From Spongiibacteraceae bacterium UBA5047 (GTDB taxonomy: Bacteria > Pseudomonadota > Gammaproteobacteria > Pseudomonadales > Spongiibacteraceae): DNA of 10,028 nucleotides. Positions 5,625 to 10,028 of this stretch are shown here, piece after piece; the first letter of the stretch is position 1; each line of letters begins with the position of its first letter. Location: contig DIBR01000048.1 in NCBI GenBank assembly GCA_002415025.1, positions 24,001-34,028 of the forward strand, given 5' to 3'. The notes under the pieces were generated by a model. It was given only the letters and a program-made list of their open reading frames with translations. It had not been told where the DNA came from and ran no database searches. A program made the translations under genes and the position numbers.

Positions 5625-8600
5625 ATCACAACAACGAACCCAATGCTCAGCCGGGTTGGATCGAGCGCCTGATCGCTTACTGCGCGCGCAATCCACTCAT
5701 TACGCTGGTCGCTATCACTGCGCTGACCCTTGGCGGATATCAGGCCTTGAGGCAGGCGCCGCTTGATGCAATCCCGGACTTATCCGACGTACAGGTCATC
5801 GTATTTACCGAGTGGCCCGGGCGAAGCCCCGACCTGGTTGAAGACCAGATAACCTACCCGCTAACGACCACCCTGCTCGCCGCACCGGGCGTGAAGTATG
5901 TGCGAGGACAAAGTTTCTTCGGCCTGTCGTTTGTTTACGTCATTTTCGAAGATGGCGTGGACATGTATTGGGCGCGCTCGCGGGTACTGGAATATCTTAA
6001 CAGCGCCACTGCGGATTTGCCCGACGGGGTCAACCCAACGCTGGGGCCAGATGCGACGGGCGTCGGCTGGGTATACCAGTACGCGCTGCGCGATACGAGT
6101 GGCAAGCGCGGACTCGACGAGTTGCGCTCCCTCCAGGATTTTAACCTGCGCTACGCTCTGGAAGCGGTCGAGGGCGTTTCAGAAGTCGCGTCTATTGGCG
6201 GTTACCAGCGTGAGTATCAGGTTAATCTCGATCCCAACAAAATGGCCTCCTTCGGTATATCGCTGAAAAAAGTTACCGAAGCCGTGAAAGATTCCAACAA
6301 TGACGTTGGCGGTCGAATTCTGGAAGTTGCCGGGCACGAACAATTCATTCGTGGCCGCGGTTACGTGCGCTCCGTCGAGGATTTGGAAAGTGTTGTTTTA
6401 AAATCAACTGCCGATGGTGTGCCCATTACCGTTCGCGATATAGGTCACGTGTCACTTGGCCCGGGAATGCAGCGCGGTCAGGCTGAGCTTGACGGAGAAG
6501 GTCTTACCGTGGGTGGCGTAGTGGTCATGCGCTACGGTGAAAATGCGCTGGATGTGATCAACAAGGTCAAGCGCCGCTTAGACGACCTCAAGGCAGGTTT
6601 GCCCGAGGGCGTTGAAATCGTCCCAGTCTATGACCGCTCCGTGCTGATTGAAGACGCGATTGATACCTTGAAATTTACGCTGGTCGAGGAAATCCTGATT
6701 GTTTCCTTTATTATCGGGCTGTTTCTGCTGCATATCAGGTCAACACTGGTTGCGGTGATCACCCTCCCCGTCGCCGTATTGCTTGCCTTCATCCCCATGT
6801 ACTATCAGGGTCTCACTGCCAATATCATGTCGCTCGGCGGGATTGCGGTCGCCATCGGGACAATGGTCGATGCGGCTATCGTAATAATCGACAATATACA
6901 CAAGGCTTTGTCCCGCTGGGAAGAAGCGGAGCCGGACTCACCTCTGGCACAGCGCTCCCGCAGCGATGTGGTGATTGGCGCGATGCAGGAAGTGGGGCCC
7001 AGCATTTTCTTCTCCCTCTTGATCATTACCGTATCGTTCATGCCCGTGTTCGCCTTGGCGGGCACTGAAGGCAGACTGTTTAAACCCTTGGCATTTACCA
7101 AAACGTACTCCATGGGTTTTGCCGCCCTGCTGTCCATCACGCTGGTGCCAGCGTTGGCGGTATGGCTGATACGGGGAAACATTCGGGCCGATAAAAGCCG
7201 TCTCAATCAGTGGCTGGTTGCCGCCTATCGCCCCGTGGTTAACGCGACAGTCCGCCGTCGTTGGTGGGTGGTTGGTGGTGCGCTGGCGGTACTAGCGGCA
7301 ACCTATATTCCCCTGAAACAACTCGGCAGTGAGTTTATGCCGCCGCTGAATGAAGGTTCGATTCTGTATATGCCAACGGCCTTGCCCGGCATGTCGATTA
7401 CCGAAGCCACCAAAACCCTGCAGACGATGGATCGAATTATTGCGGAAATTCCGGAAGTTGATCACGTATTCGGGAAGGTCGGTCGATCCACGAGCCCGAC
7501 TGATCCCGCGCCACTTTCCATGGTTGAAACCGTCATCACCCTGAAGCCCAAAGACACCTGGCGCGAAGGGCTGGACTGGGATGGGTTGATCCAGGAAATG
7601 GATCAGAAACTGCGATTCCCGGGCATGCCCAACATCTTCTGGATGCCGATCCAGACCCGTACCGAAATGCTGGCCACCGGCATTCGCTCGGCACTGGGCA
7701 TCAAGGTCTTCGGGGAAGATCTCGCAACCATTGAAGAAACCGCTGTGGCGATTGAGCAGGCGCTACAGCAGGATGAGCGCACCTCATCGCACACAAGAAG
7801 CGCGTTCGCCGAACGCAGCACCGGTGGGTACTTCCTCGACTTCACGGTAAAACGCGAAGAAGCTTCCCGGCTTGGGTTAAACGTCGGCGACGTCGAGCGC
7901 GTTATTATGGCGGCGATGGGTGGCACGGTAGTGTCACAGACCGTCGAAGGACGAGAGCGCTACAACATCCTTGTTCGCTATGCGCGCGATTATCGCGACA
8001 ACATCGAAGCACTGGAGCGGGTGCTGGTTCCGACGTCGCAAGGCGCCCAGGTTCCCATTACGCAGGTCGCCGATATCGAGTTTCGCACAGGCCCGCCCGC
8101 TGTGCGCAGTGAAGACGGTCAACTGGTTGGCTTTGTCTTTGTCGACGTGAAAAATACGGTCGGCATCGCAGACTACGTAGCCAGCGCCAAGCAAGTGGTT
8201 GCGGAAAATGTCGACATTCCAGATGGCTACCGCATTGCCTGGGCGGGGCAGTTCCAGTATTTCGAGCGCGCCAAAGAAAAACTGCAGGTGCTCGTGCCTG
8301 CCACGGTCTTTCTGATTTTCTTTATGCTGTTTATGCACCGGAATTCACTTATCGAAACACTCATCGTCATGTTGAGTGTTCCCTTCTCCATCAGCGGCTC
8401 CATCTGGTTGCTGTGGTTTTTGGAATTCAAATTAAGTGTTGCGGTGTGGGTCGGCATGATCGCGGTTGCTGGCTTGGCCGTCGAGCTCGGGCTACTGATG
8501 ATGGTGTATTTGGATATCGCCCGACGCGAACGCCTGGAGAACGACACATTAAAAACTGTTTCCGATCTCAACGAGGTGATTCAAACCGGCACCACACAAC

Positions 8601-8827
8601 GCATTAGACCTATGTTGATGACGGCACTTTCGTTATTCATAGGTCTAGTCCCCATCCTCTTTTCCAAAGGCACCGGCGCCGATGTCATGCAACGGATCGC
8701 CGCGCCGCTGGTCGGCGGCGTAGGCTCTGCGCTACTGATGGTGCTGGTCGTGTTTCCCGCCATATTTATGATCTGGCGAGGGCGCGCTCTCAAGCGAGAA
8801 ACTGCGGAACAATCGATCACACAGTAA
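5618..8827 (+). CDS. cusA: Heavy-metal RND efflux pump, Cu(I)/Ag(I) type (CusA)
   Basis: Proton-driven inner-membrane pump that exports monovalent metal through the adaptor and outer-membrane channel. The 1069-residue product has the RND plan: one N-terminal membrane helix (about 25-45), a large periplasmic domain, membrane helices from about 350 to 565, a second periplasmic domain, and a last helix bundle from about 890 to 1055. The helix-4 signature AIGTMVDAAIVIIDN, with proton-relay Asp418, is the HME4 (copper/silver) type and not the DFG...DGAV type of CzcA. Three methionines, Met585 (ILYMP), Met635 (LSMVET) and Met684 (RTEMLATGI), correspond to the metal-binding triad Met573, Met623 and Met672 of E. 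coli CusA, with identical 50- and 49-residue spacing. The ATG at 5618 overlaps the adaptor stop by 7 nt, so translation is probably coupled. Length is normal and no frameshift is seen. Confidence 0.96.
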   Translation: MVNHNNEPNAQPGWIERLIAYCARNPLITLVAITALTLGGYQALRQAPLDAIPDLSDVQVIVFTEWPGRSPDLVEDQITYPLTTTLLAAPGVKYVRGQSFFGLSFVYVIFEDGVDMYWARSRVLEYLNSATADLPDGVNPTLGPDATGVGWVYQYALRDTSGKRGLDELRSLQDFNLRYALEAVEGVSEVASIGGYQREYQVNLDPNKMASFGISLKKVTEAVKDSNNDVGGRILEVAGHEQFIRGRGYVRSVEDLESVVLKSTADGVPITVRDIGHVSLGPGMQRGQAELDGEGLTVGGVVVMRYGENALDVINKVKRRLDDLKAGLPEGVEIVPVYDRSVLIEDAIDTLKFTLVEEILIVSFIIGLFLLHIRSTLVAVITLPVAVLLAFIPMYYQGLTANIMSLGGIAVAIGTMVDAAIVIIDNIHKALSRWEEAEPDSPLAQRSRSDVVIGAMQEVGPSIFFSLLIITVSFMPVFALAGTEGRLFKPLAFTKTYSMGFAALLSITLVPALAVWLIRGNIRADKSRLNQWLVAAYRPVVNATVRRRWWVVGGALAVLAATYIPLKQLGSEFMPPLNEGSILYMPTALPGMSITEATKTLQTMDRIIAEIPEVDHVFGKVGRSTSPTDPAPLSMVETVITLKPKDTWREGLDWDGLIQEMDQKLRFPGMPNIFWMPIQTRTEMLATGIRSALGIKVFGEDLATIEETAVAIEQALQQDERTSSHTRSAFAERSTGGYFLDFTVKREEASRLGLNVGDVERVIMAAMGGTVVSQTVEGRERYNILVRYARDYRDNIEALERVLVPTSQGAQVPITQVADIEFRTGPPAVRSEDGQLVGFVFVDVKNTVGIADYVASAKQVVAENVDIPDGYRIAWAGQFQYFERAKEKLQVLVPATVFLIFFMLFMHRNSLIETLIVMLSVPFSISGSIWLLWFLEFKLSVAVWVGMIAVAGLAVELGLLMMVYLDIARRERLENDTLKTVSDLNEVIQTGTTQRIRPMLMTALSLFIGLVPILFSKGTGADVMQRIAAPLVGGVGSALLMVLVVFPAIFMIWRGRALKRETAEQSITQ

Positions 8828-8838
8828 CGTTGCAAGAC

Positions 8839-8873
8839 GCCTCCCGGTTAGTTATGCAGTTCAACCGTGAGGC
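8839..8873 (+). other. Imperfect stem-loop downstream of cusA
   Basis: GCCTCCCGGTT (8839-8849) can pair with AACCGTGAGGC (8863-8873), 10 of 11 pairs, around a 13-nt loop. No T-run follows, so it is not a standard terminator. It lies 12 bp after the cusA stop and 36 bp before the next start codon. It could protect the 3' end of the efflux transcript or set the level of the downstream gene. Confidence 0.45.
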
Positions 8874-8909
8874 ATATCGGGGGAAACCCTTTAAACTGGA
8901 GGTGTAATT

Positions 8910-9248
8910 ATGAAATTGCGCAAAGGTAATTCAAAGGTATTACTGGCTCTCGTACTCGGCATATCGGTATCCGCAGCATGGGCCAGCCAGGCTGTCGCCC
9001 AATCAAATCCGCAGGCTGACAGGCCTGTCCACTCCCACAAAAAAACGCAAGGGAAGTCGCCAAGACCCACGCATGATTTCGGAAGTAGGTCGCGCTCCAG
9101 TCACACCGCCAACAATGAAACAACTTGGCAAGAAAGTAGATTTGGCGCTCCTGGCAAGACGCCTTTTCACTATCGCGGAATGAACGCATCAGCGAGTGAC
9201 TCTACAACCAACAACGCAAAGACCAAAAAGTGGAGTGACCGCAAGTAG
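8910..9248 (+). CDS. Short basic exported protein with scattered histidines, function unknown
   Basis: The 112-residue product has a clear signal peptide (basic MKLRKGNSK, hydrophobic core LLALVLGISVSAAW, likely cleavage after QAVA at residue 30). The mature part of about 82 residues is hydrophilic, basic, rich in Ser, Thr and Asn, lacks Cys, and contains His41, His43, His55, His65 and His87; it looks largely disordered. The start is well supported by GGAGG at 8898-8902, seven bases before the ATG. It follows the efflux operon by 82 nt and ends just before a strong terminator, so it is probably the last gene of that transcript or has its own weak promoter. I do not recognise a family. A periplasmic metal-binding role is only a guess from location. 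Confidence 0.72.
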   Translation: MKLRKGNSKVLLALVLGISVSAAWASQAVAQSNPQADRPVHSHKKTQGKSPRPTHDFGSRSRSSHTANNETTWQESRFGAPGKTPFHYRGMNASASDSTTNNAKTKKWSDRK

Positions 9249-9261
9249 TAAATAGCCACCC

Positions 9262-9296
9262 GGCCCCTCAATCAGAAGACTGATTGAGGGGCCTTT
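9262..9296 (+). terminator. Strong intrinsic-type terminator
   Basis: A perfect 14-bp stem, GGCCCCTCAATCAG (9262-9275) with CTGATTGAGGGGCC (9280-9293), has an AAGA tetraloop and is followed by TTT. The T-run is short but the stem is very stable. It begins 14 bp after the stop of the 112-residue protein and separates the efflux region from the bufferin unit. A symmetric stem like this could also work on transcripts from the opposite side. Confidence 0.85.
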
Positions 9297-9363
9297 AGCT
9301 GTACGTTCGGCTGGAATATTTCCGACGAATTATTAAATTTAATCAGGTAGTAACGGAGATCTT
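9297..9363 (+). promoter_or_regulatory. Probable promoter/leader region of the bufferin unit
   Basis: These 67 bases separate the terminator from the bufA start, so a promoter is expected here. I see an AT-rich block with a perfect 12-bp palindrome ATTAAATTTAAT (9332-9343) and a ribosome-binding site GGAGA (9355-9359). No convincing sigma-70 pair is visible. Bufferin operons elsewhere can be driven by ECF sigma factors, but I could not match a known ECF motif. The placement is inferred from context. Confidence 0.35.
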
Positions 9364-9648
9364 ATGAAAAGCACGAAACATCTTATCAACGCTACAGTCA
9401 CTAGTATTTTAGCGCTCGGAGCAGCATCAAATTCTATTGCTGTGCCCGACCAACCTCAGGAATGGGAAAAATGTGCAGGCGTTGCTAAATCAGGAAAAAA
9501 TGACTGTGCTGCGATCGATAATAGCCACGGGTGTGCGGGAATGTCTAAAAAAGATGGAGGAAAGAAAGACTGGGTTTGGGTGCCTGCCGGTACGTGCGAA
9601 AAGATCGTCGGTGGTGAGGCCATTTCGAAAGAACCAGCCAAGGGATAG
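9364..9648 (+). CDS. bufA: Bufferin-type metallophore precursor (DUF2282 family)
   Basis: Precursor of a small secreted modified peptide thought to bind excess copper in the periplasm. The 94-residue product has a Sec signal (core VTSILALGAASNSIA, cleavage near residue 26) and a core with four cysteines: Cys37 in EKCAGVAKSGKNDC, Cys48, Cys57 in HGCAG, and Cys78 in VPAGTCEKIVGG. This Cys layout and the flanking motifs are characteristic of DUF2282/BufA1. Established for characterised bufferins: the signal peptide doubles as leader, the partner DUF692 enzyme converts some core cysteines to thiooxazole groups, and the mature product binds copper. The start has GGAGA at 9355-9359. The modifying-enzyme gene follows after 3 nt. 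Sampled GC (9361-9600, 112 of 240) is about 47%, below the pump genes. Confidence 0.93.
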   Translation: MKSTKHLINATVTSILALGAASNSIAVPDQPQEWEKCAGVAKSGKNDCAAIDNSHGCAGMSKKDGGKKDWVWVPAGTCEKIVGGEAISKEPAKG

Positions 9649-9651
9649 ATC

Positions 9652-10028
9652 ATGAGTAAGCGCGGCACTCCTCCGTCTGCTATCGAGGTAGGCTTGGGGT
9701 TGAGAGCAAAGCATGTCAATTATGTTATTGAAAACAAACCTGAGATTAGTTGGTTCGAGCTGCTGGCTGACAACTGGCTAGTCGATGGCGGATTGCTGCG
9801 CGCCCAGTTATTAACTGTAGCTGAAAGCTACCCAGTTGCGCTTCATGGCGTCAATCTTTCGCTAGGGGGAGCAGGCCCCATTGATTTTACGTATCTTGGA
9901 AAAGTACAAGAATTGATGGAGCTGTCTGAAGCTGCATGGTACTCCGAACACATTGCTGTCACAGGCCTCGACGGCGTTGAATTTCATGACCTTTTACCAC
10001 TGCCCATGACAGAAGAATCTATTAAGCA
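9652..10028 (+). CDS. bufB: DUF692 / MNIO-family peptide-modifying enzyme, N-terminal part (cut by window end)
   Basis: Member of the multinuclear non-heme iron oxidase family (DUF692, also called MNIO) that modifies cysteines of the BufA precursor. Translation from ATG 9652 gives 125 complete codons and runs off the window; full proteins are around 280 residues, so just under half is present. Visible family motifs: GLGLRAKH (14-21), WFELLADNW (34-42), LHGVNLSLG (64-72), SEHI (98-101) and HDLLPLPMTEE (112-122). His65, Glu99 and His100, and His112 lie in positions where the family places iron ligands or active-site residues; exact ligand assignment would need an alignment. The start has AAGGGA at 9640-9645, overlapping the end of bufA, and the 3-nt gap implies coupled translation. 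A bufC partner and often a DoxX-like gene would be expected to the right. Confidence 0.93.
   Translation, partial: MSKRGTPPSAIEVGLGLRAKHVNYVIENKPEISWFELLADNWLVDGGLLRAQLLTVAESYPVALHGVNLSLGGAGPIDFTYLGKVQELMELSEAAWYSEHIAVTGLDGVEFHDLLPLPMTEESIK

Noticed and set aside
5898..6266. 122-codon + strand open frame in another register inside cusA
   Set aside because: The main frame is an intact CusA across this stretch; the alternative product is low in recognisable features and has no plausible start signal.
8830..8858. Possible sigma-70 promoter (TTGCAA, 17 bp, TATGCA) upstream of the 112-residue gene
   Set aside because: The -10 match is poor and the elements overlap the stem-loop; readthrough from cusA explains expression equally well.
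1..10028. CRISPR array, tRNA or rRNA genes
   Set aside because: No direct-repeat/spacer pattern and no tRNA- or rRNA-like sequence was seen; the window is almost entirely protein-coding.

Overview
The window looks like a heavy-metal resistance island from a Gram-negative bacterium, probably a gammaproteobacterium. The reasons are a periplasm-spanning RND tripartite pump with an outer-membrane factor, Sec signal peptides, a proteobacterial mercuric reductase and coding sequence of roughly 55-57% GC in sampled stretches. I see no genus-level marker. Every confident gene is on the + strand.

Region 1 (1-1679) is the end of a mer module: a full-length mercuric reductase (merA) with its own N-terminal metal-binding domain. 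The rest of the mer operon would lie to the left of the window. Region 2 (1680-1927) is intergenic. It carries a good candidate for a promoter controlled by a MerR-family metal sensor, with a 22-bp operator between widely spaced -35 and -10 elements.

Region 3 (1928-8827) is one copper/silver-type efflux operon. It starts with a small Cys-rich exported protein of unknown function and continues with an outer-membrane factor (cusC-like), a periplasmic adaptor (cusB-like) and an RND pump (cusA-like). The last three genes are translationally coupled through 7-nt ATGGTAA overlaps. The pump keeps the three periplasmic methionines of CusA with the same spacing as E. coli, which argues for Cu(I)/Ag(I). 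The adaptor is unusual: about 115 residues carrying a Met-rich motif are duplicated in tandem ahead of the normal adaptor domains.

Region 4 (8828-9296) holds an imperfect stem-loop, a short basic His-containing exported protein that I do not recognise, and a strong hairpin terminator. Region 5 (9297-10028) begins a separate unit: a DUF2282 (bufferin-type) secreted peptide, bufA, and the first 125 codons of its DUF692/MNIO modifying enzyme, bufB, cut by the window edge. Bufferins are recently described, ribosomally made and modified peptides that bind copper in the periplasm.

Taken together, the window combines mercury reduction, copper/silver export across both membranes and probable periplasmic copper buffering by a modified peptide, plus two small exported proteins of unknown role. 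The metal-binding N-terminal duplication in CusB, the two orphan proteins and the bufferin module are the parts most worth following up.
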